Assembly: GCA_013151955.1 (NCBI GenBank)
Contig: JAADHH010000064.1
Location: 1 to 45,177 of the forward strand
From: Chloroflexota bacterium
Lineage (GTDB): Bacteria > Chloroflexota > Anaerolineae > Ardenticatenales > JAADHH01
DNA: 45,177 nt
Direction: 5' to 3'
A model generated the notes under the pieces. That model made no database searches. It was not told the origin of the DNA and saw only the letters and a program-made list of their open reading frames with translations. Within the stretch, counting starts at the first letter, position 1. The number at the start of each line of letters is the position of its first letter. Made by a program: the position numbers and the translations under genes. This document shows positions 7,901 to 14,613 of this stretch, piece by piece.

Positions 7901-8159
7901 CGAAGGCATCGCCCGCGACCTGGTACGTCACATCCAGGAATTGCGCAAGGGGGCCGGCTTCCAGGTCACCGACCGGATCGTGACCTACGTGGAGACTACC
8001 GGTCCGGTCGCTACAGCGGTAACGGCGCAGCGGGCCTACATCAAGCGGGAGACCCTCTCGGAACAGATCGTCGCGGCCCCGCCGCCGGAGGGTGTCGCCA
8101 CCGAGAGCTTCGCGTTGGCCGATACCGAGGTGGTCTTGGGCGTCGCGTTGGCTACGTGA
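4989..8159 (+). CDS. ileS: Isoleucyl-tRNA synthetase, type 2
   Basis: A 1056-residue class I synthetase that charges tRNA-Ile. The ATP-binding signatures are HVGH at residues 57-60 (GPPTANGLPHVGH) and KMSKS at 602-606. The editing domain lies between them, followed by the anticodon-binding domain and a C-terminal extension. The N-terminal text (GWDTHGLPVEIEVEKELG, then VVPYCPRCGTPLSSHEV) and the overall length resemble the eukaryote-like type 2 enzymes also found in some Clostridia and other bacteria. Type 2 enzymes are generally less sensitive to mupirocin; that property is inferred from family, not seen. GGAGG precedes the ATG. The upstream T-box with an ATC specifier supports the assignment. 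Downstream, lspA would be the usual neighbour but an R-M island intervenes. Confidence 0.97.
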   Translation: MTVFQEVSPRVVFRELEEKVLAFWQEEQVFRQQVDLHREGKPWVFYEGPPTANGLPHVGHVLTRIYKDIFPRYHAMKGEYVIRKGGWDTHGLPVEIEVEKELGFSGKQAIEKYGIAPFNQKCRESVFRYVAEWRRLTDRIGFWIDMDDPYVTLHNNYVESVWWILRRFWDEGLLYQGYKVVPYCPRCGTPLSSHEVSLGYKDTEDPSAYVKFPLRDEPGAYFLSWTTTPWTLPGNVALAVHPKVRYARVQVGDDQLILAEDLVHDVLGDDVEVLAHMSGRDLIGTHYRPLYTFMPVDREYAYVVAGDFVTTDEGTGIVHVAPAFGADDMTVGRANDLPVIMTVEPNGTFCNDVKPWRGLFVKDADPLIIEELDNRGLLFREEVVTHSYPFCWRCSTPLLYYARLTWYVETSHHQERLLANNQKINWHPEHVRDGRFGNWLENNVDWALGRERYWGTPLPVWECDSCHHQECIGGIAQLGEKVAGEDAPAESWPPDDLDLHRPYIDGITWPCSKCPPGTMRRVPEVIDCWFDSGAMPVAQWHYPFENQEKFEEQFPADFICEAVDQTRGWFYSLHAIASLLFDRPAYRNCLVLGLVLDGEGHKMSKSLGNTVKPFDVIDVHGSDAMRWYLFTAAPPWNERRFSVDLVGETLHKFMLTLWNVYSFFVMYANIDSLDPTKHDVPVSERSALDRWILSELHTLTARVDEGLAGYEATGPARDIQEFVELLSNWYVRRSRRRFWRSENDTDKVGAYLTLYECLTTVAGLLAPFTPFLSETLYRNLVLSVNPEAPISVHLTPFPVANEALIDADLMASTRLIMRLTSLGHAARNRSKIKIRQPLSEVRVAVREEAERDVVRSLSQQFIEELNVKGLALVEESDLVSYRLSARPDRLGPRFGKQFPQVRAALGAADAASLVRALRAGETITLAVGGETVTLEPDDVNIETVEREGLAVASDGGYLVGVTTTLTEELRHEGIARDLVRHIQELRKGAGFQVTDRIVTYVETTGPVATAVTAQRAYIKRETLSEQIVAAPPPEGVATESFALADTEVVLGVALAT

Positions 8160-8201
8160 GAAGAGATGGAACAAAGACAGCTAGACGAGCGGTGCGGATG
8201 A

Positions 8202-9188
8202 ATGAACTTACCCTTTTTTGACACACCGAAGAAAATTGAAGACCACTTCAGCCTGCATTCTGATATCGTGCTCTACCAGGGAGATGCGAGAGACTTCACC
8301 GTTACTGTTCCCGACAATTCGGTGAGTTTGATCATTACCTCGCCTCCTTACAATCTGGGTAAAGAGTATGAAGACCGCGTTTCCATCGGAAAATATCTGG
8401 ATGCACAAGCGCAAGTCATTGCAGAACTCTATCGCGTGCTCAAAGAGGATGGCAGTATTTGCTGGCAGGTGGGAAACTTTGTAGAAAACGGGGAAGTGTA
8501 CCCGCTAGATATTCTTTACTACGACATTTTCAAAAGTCTTGGCCTACGCTTGAGGAATCGGATTGTCTGGCATTTTGGACACGGGTTACATGCTTCCAAG
8601 CGTTTTTCTGGGCGCTATGAGACTATACTGTGGTTTACCAAAAGTGATGATTATGTCTTCAATCTTGACGCTGTGCGTGTGCCTTCCAAATACCCGGGCA
8701 AACGGCATTACAAAGGCCCGAAAAAAGGCAGACTATCGGGCAACCCTTTAGGCAAAAATCCTTCGGATGTGTGGGAATTTTTGGCTCAGGAATGGGAATC
8801 TGCTTTTTGGGATATTCCGAATGTAAAATCCAATCATCCTGAAAAGACGGTTCACCCTTGCCAATATCCTATTGCATTGATCGAAAGGTGTGTCTTGGCC
8901 TTGACAAATGAGGGAGAGTGGATATTTGATCCTTACGTCGGGGTAGGCACCTCACTGCTGGCGGGCATAATGCACAATCGTCGGGTGATGGGCAGCGAAC
9001 AAGAGGCCAAATATATTGACATTGCCCGTGAGCGCATTCAGGCATACTTCAACGGTATACTACCCTATCGTCCCCTCGGTAAACCTGTCTATCAGCCCAC
9101 GGGAAGGGAAAAGGTATCACAAATGCCAAAAGAGTGGCAAAATGTGACGCAAGGGCAGTTGTTGGAGGAAAAAGGGAAATACGAATGA
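8202..9188 (+). CDS. Type II DNA methyltransferase (TSPPY class, probably N4-cytosine)
   Basis: A 328-residue DNA methyltransferase, the modification half of a type II R-M system. The catalytic motif TSPPYNLG is at residues 46-53 and the SAM-binding FDPYVGVGTS near residue 242, an order (catalytic before SAM motif) typical of the beta-type group. TSPPY is compatible with N4-cytosine methylation, and BglII-type systems use an N4-cytosine enzyme, which fits the neighbour. Its stop overlaps the endonuclease start (ATGA, 9185-9188), so the two are translationally coupled with methylase first, an arrangement that protects the host. Base composition is clearly lower in GC than ileS, a sign of transfer. 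No strong ribosome-binding site precedes the ATG. Confidence 0.9.
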   Translation: MNLPFFDTPKKIEDHFSLHSDIVLYQGDARDFTVTVPDNSVSLIITSPPYNLGKEYEDRVSIGKYLDAQAQVIAELYRVLKEDGSICWQVGNFVENGEVYPLDILYYDIFKSLGLRLRNRIVWHFGHGLHASKRFSGRYETILWFTKSDDYVFNLDAVRVPSKYPGKRHYKGPKKGRLSGNPLGKNPSDVWEFLAQEWESAFWDIPNVKSNHPEKTVHPCQYPIALIERCVLALTNEGEWIFDPYVGVGTSLLAGIMHNRRVMGSEQEAKYIDIARERIQAYFNGILPYRPLGKPVYQPTGREKVSQMPKEWQNVTQGQLLEEKGKYE

Positions 9189-9784
9189 AAATTGCGGGGA
9201 TATACTCGTTTAACGGAGGCAGAGAAGCAATTCAGGCTCGGTTCAAATCCGAATTGCATGAGGTAACGCGAGCTATAGCGGCAGTAGACAGCGACGAACA
9301 CAAGACAAAGGCCAGCCGCGAAAAAACGATGTCTGGGAGAAGGTTGTACAATCCTCGTACACTCAACAAGACATTCAAAACAGCGTTTGAAGAGCAAGGA
9401 TGGCGTCCTCACAGAGTCACGTGCGACTACCCGACGCAATACTATGTTGATGGCTATCAGTCTGACAACTTGTTTTCAGGCGCTTTTCGCGAGATGGACT
9501 TTGTGAAGAATCGTGTCGGTGTAGAAGTACAGTTCGGAAAATACGCCTTTATGGTATACAATGTCTGTGCCAAGATGACGATATTTCACAAAATCGGTGT
9601 GATTGACGTTGGGATTGAGATTGTACCCGTCAAGGAATTTGCCAACGAAATGTCATCGGGCGTTTCGTACTTTGAGCAGTTTGTATGGGACCTGGAGCAA
9701 CGTGGGGTTGCCGATATTGACATCCCCGTACTGATTCTTGGAATCACTGACCCCAGTTCAAAATTATTTACGGAAGTCCTATAA
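9185..9784 (+). CDS. BglII/BstYI-type restriction endonuclease
   Basis: A 199-residue protein resembling the BglII family of type II endonucleases (members cut A^GATCT or R^GATCY). The text SFNGGREAIQ at the start and IDVGIEIVPVKEF in the C-terminal third are family-like. The catalytic trio can be placed at Asp105 (REMDFVKNR), Glu114 and Gln116 (GVEVQFG); the 9-residue and 2-residue spacings equal those of Asp84, Glu93 and Gln95 in BglII. Start at 9185 is chosen for the ATGA overlap with the methyltransferase; the frame is open upstream to 9134. The recognition site is inferred to contain GATC but cannot be read from sequence. An intact frame and active-site residues suggest function. Confidence 0.8.
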   Translation: MKIAGIYSFNGGREAIQARFKSELHEVTRAIAAVDSDEHKTKASREKTMSGRRLYNPRTLNKTFKTAFEEQGWRPHRVTCDYPTQYYVDGYQSDNLFSGAFREMDFVKNRVGVEVQFGKYAFMVYNVCAKMTIFHKIGVIDVGIEIVPVKEFANEMSSGVSYFEQFVWDLEQRGVADIDIPVLILGITDPSSKLFTEVL

Positions 9785-9800
9785 CGGAGAGATTCTTATC

Positions 9801-10424
9801 GTGAATGAGTACGATGAGAAATACGATCAAGTCGGATACTACTGGGGGGTCAAGCCTTCGCCGGCTTGTTTTGACGTGCTGAAAATGATGCCACCGGACC
9901 ACCACGTAAAGCTCTTGGTGATCGGATGCGGCGAGGGCCGGAATGCCGTCTTCTTTGCCCGGAATGGCTATGATGTAACCGCATTTGACCTATCACCAAT
10001 GGGCGTGGAAAAAACGAGAGCACTGGCCGAAAGGGCATCAACCGTCGTCGATGTATTTCGGGCAAACGTGAACGAATACCGGTTGAGCGAGGACTTCGAT
10101 GTTCTATTCTCTACGGGCGTATTGCACTACCTCCCAGAAGACCTTAGAGCCGAGATATTTGAGAACTACAAGCGTTTTACGAGGCCCGATGGCTTGAATG
10201 TGTTTTCGGTCTTTGTCGAGAAGCCATTCGTTGCCAGGGCACCCGATTGGGAGGCTACGGCACATAGCTGGGTGTCCGGCGAGTTGTTCACCTACTATCG
10301 CGATTGGCGCATGGAGTATTGCACAGAGGAGATATTTGACTGTATGTCCAGTGGCATACCCCACCAACATGCCGTAAACAGAATGATCGCGAGAAAAATA
10401 GAGGTAAGCGAGCAAAGTCCATGA
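9801..10424 (+). CDS. TehB-like class I SAM methyltransferase
   Basis: A 207-residue SAM-dependent methyltransferase of the tellurite-resistance TehB group. The glycine-rich SAM loop is VIGCGEGRN (residues 40-48), followed by the acidic strand end FDLS and the FSTGVLHYLP motif; the C-terminal part (ELFTYYRDW, CMSSGIPHQH) is characteristic of this subgroup. GTG at 9801 is preferred because GGAGA lies about 10 nt upstream and the protein then begins NEYDEKYD as relatives do; an ATG at 9738 would overlap the endonuclease deeply. It follows the R-M pair by 16 nt and its stop overlaps the lspA start (ATGA at 10421), so it appears to be part of the inserted island yet is coupled to lspA. The substrate is unknown; tellurite methylation is not assured. 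Confidence 0.8.
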   Translation: MNEYDEKYDQVGYYWGVKPSPACFDVLKMMPPDHHVKLLVIGCGEGRNAVFFARNGYDVTAFDLSPMGVEKTRALAERASTVVDVFRANVNEYRLSEDFDVLFSTGVLHYLPEDLRAEIFENYKRFTRPDGLNVFSVFVEKPFVARAPDWEATAHSWVSGELFTYYRDWRMEYCTEEIFDCMSSGIPHQHAVNRMIARKIEVSEQSP

Positions 10425-10993
10425 AAAATTCTATTCGCCGGCAGGCATTACTCTGGATCGTTGCGGCAATCGTGTTGACCGCTGATCAAGTTACCAAGGC
10501 CATCGTTGTACGTACGTTGCCTGTGGGTGTGCCCTGGAACCCCTTTCCGTTTTTGCAACCGTTCGTAAATCTCACCCATGTGATGAACCGCGGCGCGGCC
10601 TTTGGCATGTTGCCCAACATGAGTCTGTTTTTCACGGCAGTAGCCATCGTCGTCTCCTTGGCGATCCTGTACTACGGCCGGCGCATTCCAGAGCATCAGT
10701 GGTGGTTGAGCGTGAGTCTGGGGTTGCAACTGGGCGGCGCACTGGGGAACTTGAGCGACCGCTTGCACTACGGCTACGTGATCGACTTCATCGCGGTGCG
10801 CCATTCGCCGGTCTTCAACCTGGCTGACAGCGCGGTTTTCGTGGGGGTGATCATTCTGGCCTATCATTTGTGGAACGAGGAGGAGTTGGCGGAAAAGTCG
10901 CAAGCCGGGGCTGATGAAAATGTGCCGGTTGCACCGGTGGACCCGTCCGCGCCGCCGCTGACCCCGACGAGCAGCCAGCGTGATGGTTCGTGA
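10421..10993 (+). CDS. lspA: Lipoprotein signal peptidase (signal peptidase II)
   Basis: A 190-residue inner-membrane aspartic protease that removes signal peptides from prolipoproteins such as the several lipoproteins in this window. Four hydrophobic helices are visible. The family motifs are ADQVTKA, NRGAAFGM, GNLSDRLHYGYVIDF and FNLADSAV; the catalytic dyad corresponds to Asp122 (VIDF) and Asp136 (NLAD). The last 35 residues form an unusual Pro/Ala-rich soluble tail. The start overlaps the preceding methyltransferase stop and its own end overlaps the rluD-family start at 10983, so three genes are coupled. The ileS-lspA-rluD order known from many bacteria is kept if the R-M island is removed. 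Confidence 0.95.
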   Translation: MKNSIRRQALLWIVAAIVLTADQVTKAIVVRTLPVGVPWNPFPFLQPFVNLTHVMNRGAAFGMLPNMSLFFTAVAIVVSLAILYYGRRIPEHQWWLSVSLGLQLGGALGNLSDRLHYGYVIDFIAVRHSPVFNLADSAVFVGVIILAYHLWNEEELAEKSQAGADENVPVAPVDPSAPPLTPTSSQRDGS

Positions 10994-11924
10994 GGAGAGC
11001 CATGGCCTGCGGCAGGTGCGCGAATTCGTCGTCGCGGCCGGCCAGGCCGGCTCACGGCTCGATCTCTACCTTGCCGCTCTCCTCTCTCCGCGATCGCGGA
11101 GCAGCATTCGCCGTCTCATCGAAGACCAAAACGTCTGGCTGAATGGGAAGCCGGCCCGGCCGGGCACGCGCCTGCAAAGCGGCGATCTACTGCGCGTCAT
11201 CGTAGCGCCGGACCAGCCCGGCCCCGCATTGCGCCCCTGGGATGTGCCGCTCGACGTGGTGTACGAGGATGACGACATGGCCGTGGTCAACAAGCCACCC
11301 GGCATGGTTGTGCATCCGGCTGCGGGGCACAGGGATGATACGCTGGTGAACGCCTTGCTCGCCCGATACCCACAATTGGCCGGACAACAAGGCGATTCCG
11401 GCTGGCCGGGGATCGTACACCGGCTGGATAAAGACACATCGGGGCTGATCCTGGTGGCCTTGCACGCCAAGGCACGTGAACATTTACAGCGACAATTTCG
11501 ACGGCGTGAGGTGGAAAAGACATATCTGGCCCTGGTGGTTGGAGTTTTGGAACCGGCTCTGGGCCGCATTGAAGCTCCCATCGCGCGAGACCAGCGGCAG
11601 CGCAAGCAGATGGCGGTACACCCGGCCGGCCGCGAGTCGGCCACAGCCTACCACGTGCGGGACTACTTTGCGCACCACACCCTCATCGAGGCCAAGCCGG
11701 AGACCGGACGCACACACCAGATTCGGGTACACCTGGCCGCCATTGGCCATCCGGTAGCCGGCGACCGCGTCTACGGACGGGGCCCGGCCCGGCTGCCCGG
11801 CCTGTCCCGCCAGTTCTTGCATGCGTGGAAGATCTCGTTTCGCCGGCCGGCAGATGACCAATGGATCACCCAAACGGTAGACCTGGCACCCGATTTGCAG
11901 ACGGTATTAGAAACAATACGATAG
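10983..11924 (+). CDS. RluA/RluD-family pseudouridine synthase
   Basis: A 313-residue RNA pseudouridine synthase with an N-terminal S4 RNA-binding domain (residues about 15-75) and a catalytic domain. The active-site motif HRLDKDTSGL places the nucleophilic Asp at about residue 149, and the GRTHQIRVHLAAIGHPVAGD segment closes the fold. Size and S4 domain match RluD (23S rRNA 1911/1915/1917) but the exact target cannot be assigned without phylogeny. The ATG at 10983 overlaps the last codons of lspA; a GTG three bases earlier is the alternative. Family location directly after lspA is typical. Confidence 0.92.
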   Translation: MVREESHGLRQVREFVVAAGQAGSRLDLYLAALLSPRSRSSIRRLIEDQNVWLNGKPARPGTRLQSGDLLRVIVAPDQPGPALRPWDVPLDVVYEDDDMAVVNKPPGMVVHPAAGHRDDTLVNALLARYPQLAGQQGDSGWPGIVHRLDKDTSGLILVALHAKAREHLQRQFRRREVEKTYLALVVGVLEPALGRIEAPIARDQRQRKQMAVHPAGRESATAYHVRDYFAHHTLIEAKPETGRTHQIRVHLAAIGHPVAGDRVYGRGPARLPGLSRQFLHAWKISFRRPADDQWITQTVDLAPDLQTVLETIR

Positions 11925-11949
11925 CCGATAACCATTCGGCCTGTTTGAG

Positions 11950-12035
11950 GTTTTGAGTTGGGCGTTGCGTGATTCGTATTGCGTATTGCGTATTGCGTGG
12001 TGCGTCACGCGGGGAGCGACGCAATGCGTGCCACG
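11950..12035. repeat. Word-repeat locus between rluD and the zinc finger gene
   Basis: Tandem near-copies of GCGTATTGCGT followed by GGTGCGTCACGCGGGGAGCG, related to words at 16.5, 20.3, 24.3, 26.5 and 30.8 kb. It has no coding sense. Confidence 0.6.
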
Positions 12036-12066
12036 CCGTCTATCTTCAAGGCAAGGAGGCCTATCA

Positions 12067-12402
12067 ATGGGAGATAAGAAAAAGACACGCGAGATTTTGC
12101 TAAGAGAACGGGCCGAGACCCTGGAAGAGATGAACTTTACGAAAAAATCTGTGGAGTACGAAGCCGATTATGTTTATGGGGAGGGTGACCCCGGCATCGT
12201 GGAACGAGAAAAAGGCATGGCCCTCACACAAAGCCTGTCGGCGAAGCTGGCTGCGATTGACCATGCCTTGGAGCGGTTGGATCAGGGCGTATACGGGCTC
12301 TGTACGGAGTGCGGAAAAGAGATAAATCCGGAACGATTGGAAGTTTTGCCGTATGCAACGCTTTGCATCAAGTGCAAGAGTGAACTGGAACGCCATGCTT
12401 GA
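12067..12402 (+). CDS. TraR/DksA-type C4 zinc finger protein
   Basis: A 111-residue protein with an N-terminal coiled helical region (residues 5-75) and a C4 zinc finger: CTEC at the start of the finger and CIKC 20 residues later, the DksA/TraR pattern. Such proteins bind the RNA polymerase secondary channel or act as general stress regulators. The acidic tip residues of DksA cannot be identified with certainty. AAGGAGG (12051-12057) precedes the ATG at 12067; an upstream open frame to 11953 is just repeat sequence. In Bacillus a similar gene (ylyA) lies in the ileS-lspA-rluD neighbourhood, so the location is meaningful. Confidence 0.85.
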   Translation: MGDKKKTREILLRERAETLEEMNFTKKSVEYEADYVYGEGDPGIVEREKGMALTQSLSAKLAAIDHALERLDQGVYGLCTECGKEINPERLEVLPYATLCIKCKSELERHA

Positions 12403-12435
12403 CGGCATGGGGAACACACATAAAAGGAGAAAACA

Positions 12436-13248
12436 ATGCGGGAAATCACAATTGCTGTCGTCCAATCCAGTCCCGTGGTGGAACGAGTGGACACAAATTT
12501 GCAAACGATGGGACAAACGATAGACGAAATTTGTCGCGCACAAAAGGTCGATTTGATCGTCTTTCCTGAGCTGGCTACGACCGGCTACGAGTGTGGCGTC
12601 CACTTCACCGACCTTGCCGAACGCGTGCCCGGCCCAACCGTGAATTTGCTCGCCCAACGAGCGGCTGACTACAACACCTGTTTGGCCTTTGGCATGACCG
12701 CTAAGACGAAAGTCGAAAGTGTGTTGTACAACGCGGCCGTGGTCATTGGCCGCGATGGGGAGTTGGTCGGTCAGTACAACAAGGTGCATCTACGTGGCGA
12801 GGAACGTTTGGCCTTTCGCAGCGGCTTCAAATACCCGGTCTTGGAAACCGACTTTGGTACGATGGGGGTGCTCATCGGGTGGGATTTGGCCTTTCCCGAA
12901 GTCGCACGGAGTCTGGCGCTGGACGGAGCCGAGCTTCTCTGTGTTCTGGCCAACTGGGAAGAAGCCAACGCTGCGGAATGGCGCAGCTATCTCTCCAGTC
13001 GCGCATACGAAAACGCAATGTTCGTTGCCGCGGCGAACCGTGTGGGAGAAGATTACACGATTTCGTTTGGCGGAGACAGCCTGATCCTTGGTCCTCGTGG
13101 AAAGGTGTACGCTACTGTGGAAGGCCCCATGGAGGCGTACGCCGTAGCCCGCATTGACCTGGACGAGGTGCGCCGGTGTCGCGAGGAACTGCAAATGATC
13201 CAGTACCGCGAGCCAATTACGTACCGCGCGCTGGTGCGCAAATATTGA
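12436..13248 (+). CDS. Nitrilase-fold protein lacking the catalytic cysteine
   Basis: A 270-residue carbon-nitrogen hydrolase-fold protein, cytoplasmic. Two members of the catalytic triad are present: Glu45 (FPELATTGY) and Lys116 (YNKVHLRGEER). The third, a cysteine in the pattern GVLICxD, is replaced: codon 12877-12879 is GGG, so the segment reads GVLIGWDLAFPE with Gly148. All else (the DLAFPE turn, the NWEE segment, GGDSLILGPRG) is normal, so this looks like a maintained pseudoenzyme or one with different chemistry. AAAGGAG lies 6 nt before the ATG. It follows the zinc finger gene by 33 nt and precedes moeA by 87 nt. Confidence 0.85.
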   Translation: MREITIAVVQSSPVVERVDTNLQTMGQTIDEICRAQKVDLIVFPELATTGYECGVHFTDLAERVPGPTVNLLAQRAADYNTCLAFGMTAKTKVESVLYNAAVVIGRDGELVGQYNKVHLRGEERLAFRSGFKYPVLETDFGTMGVLIGWDLAFPEVARSLALDGAELLCVLANWEEANAAEWRSYLSSRAYENAMFVAAANRVGEDYTISFGGDSLILGPRGKVYATVEGPMEAYAVARIDLDEVRRCREELQMIQYREPITYRALVRKY

Positions 13249-13335
13249 TACGGGAGACCGGTCTTTGATTCTTGGTGTCTTTGTGGTCAGATAACCTGTG
13301 ACGAGACGTATGCTTGCAATTCGGGGGAATGAACA

Positions 13336-14529
13336 ATGACTGAATCAAAATATCCTATGATTCCGGTAGAGGAAGCGCAACAAATTGTGCTGGCGCACGT
13401 TGCGCCTTTACCTGCCGAGGATGTCCCGTTTGATGAGGCGCTGGACCGCGTGCTGGCCGAAGATGTCTATGCCGGCGAGGACATGCCCCCTTTCGCCGCC
13501 TCTGCGAAGGACGGCTTTGCCGTGCGGGCAGCGGATGGTGTGCAGCCCCGCCGGCTGCTGGGCGAACAGATGGCCGGCCTTATGGCTACGCTGCACGTGG
13601 AGCCGGGCACGGCCGTGCGCATCACCACCGGCGCGCCGGTGCCCCCCGGCGCAGACGCTGTGATCATGGTGGAGTACACCACGGTCGAAGGCGACACTGT
13701 ACGCCTGAGCAAGGCGGTTCAGCCCGGAGACGATGTGCGCCCTCCCGGACAAGATATTGTGCAGGGGCAACTTGTCCTACCGGCGGGTACAGCTATCGGG
13801 CCGGCTGAGATCGGGTTGCTGGCTACGGTGGGGCAGGTGCGTGTGCCTGTGTACGCCCGCCCGCGTGTGGCCACCATGTCCACCGGCGATGAATTGGTCG
13901 AGCCGGGAGAAACGCCCGCCCCCGGCCAAATCCGCGATAGCAATCGCTATACGCTGGCTGCAGCGGCACACCGCGCCGGCGCGACGGTCGTGGACCTTGG
14001 CCACGCCCCCGATACGGCGGAAGCGTTGACCACGCACTTTGGCGAGGGCCTGGCGCACGCTGATGTTGTGGTCACATCCGGTGGTGTCTCGATGGGCGAG
14101 TTGGACCTGGTGAAACCGTTGCTCGAAGAAATCGGCACCGTACATTTCGGGCGCGTACACATCAAACCGGGCTTCGCCACGGTAGATGGCAAGCCGTTCT
14201 TTGCGTTGCCCGGGTTTCCCGTTTCGTCTTTGGTGGCCTTCGAGGTATTCGTCCGGCCGGCCTTGCGCAAGATGGCCGGTTTCCGTGAGCTGTTCCGCCC
14301 CCGCCACCATGTCACCTTGCGTCACGATGTGCGCCACAGCGCGGATCGCCCCGAATTTGCGCGGGCGATTGTGGAGTGGGAGGATGGCCGCCTTTTCGCG
14401 CGAACGACAGGCTTCCAGGGATCGGGGCGGCTGCTTTCGCTGGTCGGAGCGAATGCGTTGCTGGCTTTGCCTCATGGCCGGGGAGATTTTCGTGCCGGCG
14501 AGAAGGTGGAAGCATTGCTGATCGGGTAA
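13336..14529 (+). CDS. moeA: Molybdopterin molybdenumtransferase
   Basis: A 397-residue MoeA, which inserts molybdate into adenylated molybdopterin to give molybdenum cofactor. The N-terminal domain has the SAKDGFAVRA motif (PxxxxxxxDGYA region) and TTGAPVPPGADAVI; the central MoCF domain has STGDELVEPG, GQIRDSN and VVTSGGVSMGELD; the C-terminal beta domain ends at GEKVEALLIG. Length is that of the family. GGGGGAATGAACAATG places a GGGG 10 nt upstream of the ATG. No other cofactor gene is adjacent, but an XdhC-domain protein, involved in molybdoenzyme maturation, lies at 19072, suggesting the organism has molybdoenzymes. Confidence 0.95.
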   Translation: MTESKYPMIPVEEAQQIVLAHVAPLPAEDVPFDEALDRVLAEDVYAGEDMPPFAASAKDGFAVRAADGVQPRRLLGEQMAGLMATLHVEPGTAVRITTGAPVPPGADAVIMVEYTTVEGDTVRLSKAVQPGDDVRPPGQDIVQGQLVLPAGTAIGPAEIGLLATVGQVRVPVYARPRVATMSTGDELVEPGETPAPGQIRDSNRYTLAAAAHRAGATVVDLGHAPDTAEALTTHFGEGLAHADVVVTSGGVSMGELDLVKPLLEEIGTVHFGRVHIKPGFATVDGKPFFALPGFPVSSLVAFEVFVRPALRKMAGFRELFRPRHHVTLRHDVRHSADRPEFARAIVEWEDGRLFARTTGFQGSGRLLSLVGANALLALPHGRGDFRAGEKVEALLIG

Positions 14530-14613
14530 AGCCGGCCCGGAGCATCGTCGGAGGGACGTTTAGATCAGGGCCGAGAAACCCTTCGGGCTGTTGCTCTGGG
14601 GGTGGGGCGCTTT

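Noticed and set aside
6171-8174. 667-codon open frame on the minus strand opposite ileS
   Set aside because: It is a mirror of the ileS coding strand with a GC-rich third position. It has no ribosome-binding site and no recognisable protein text.
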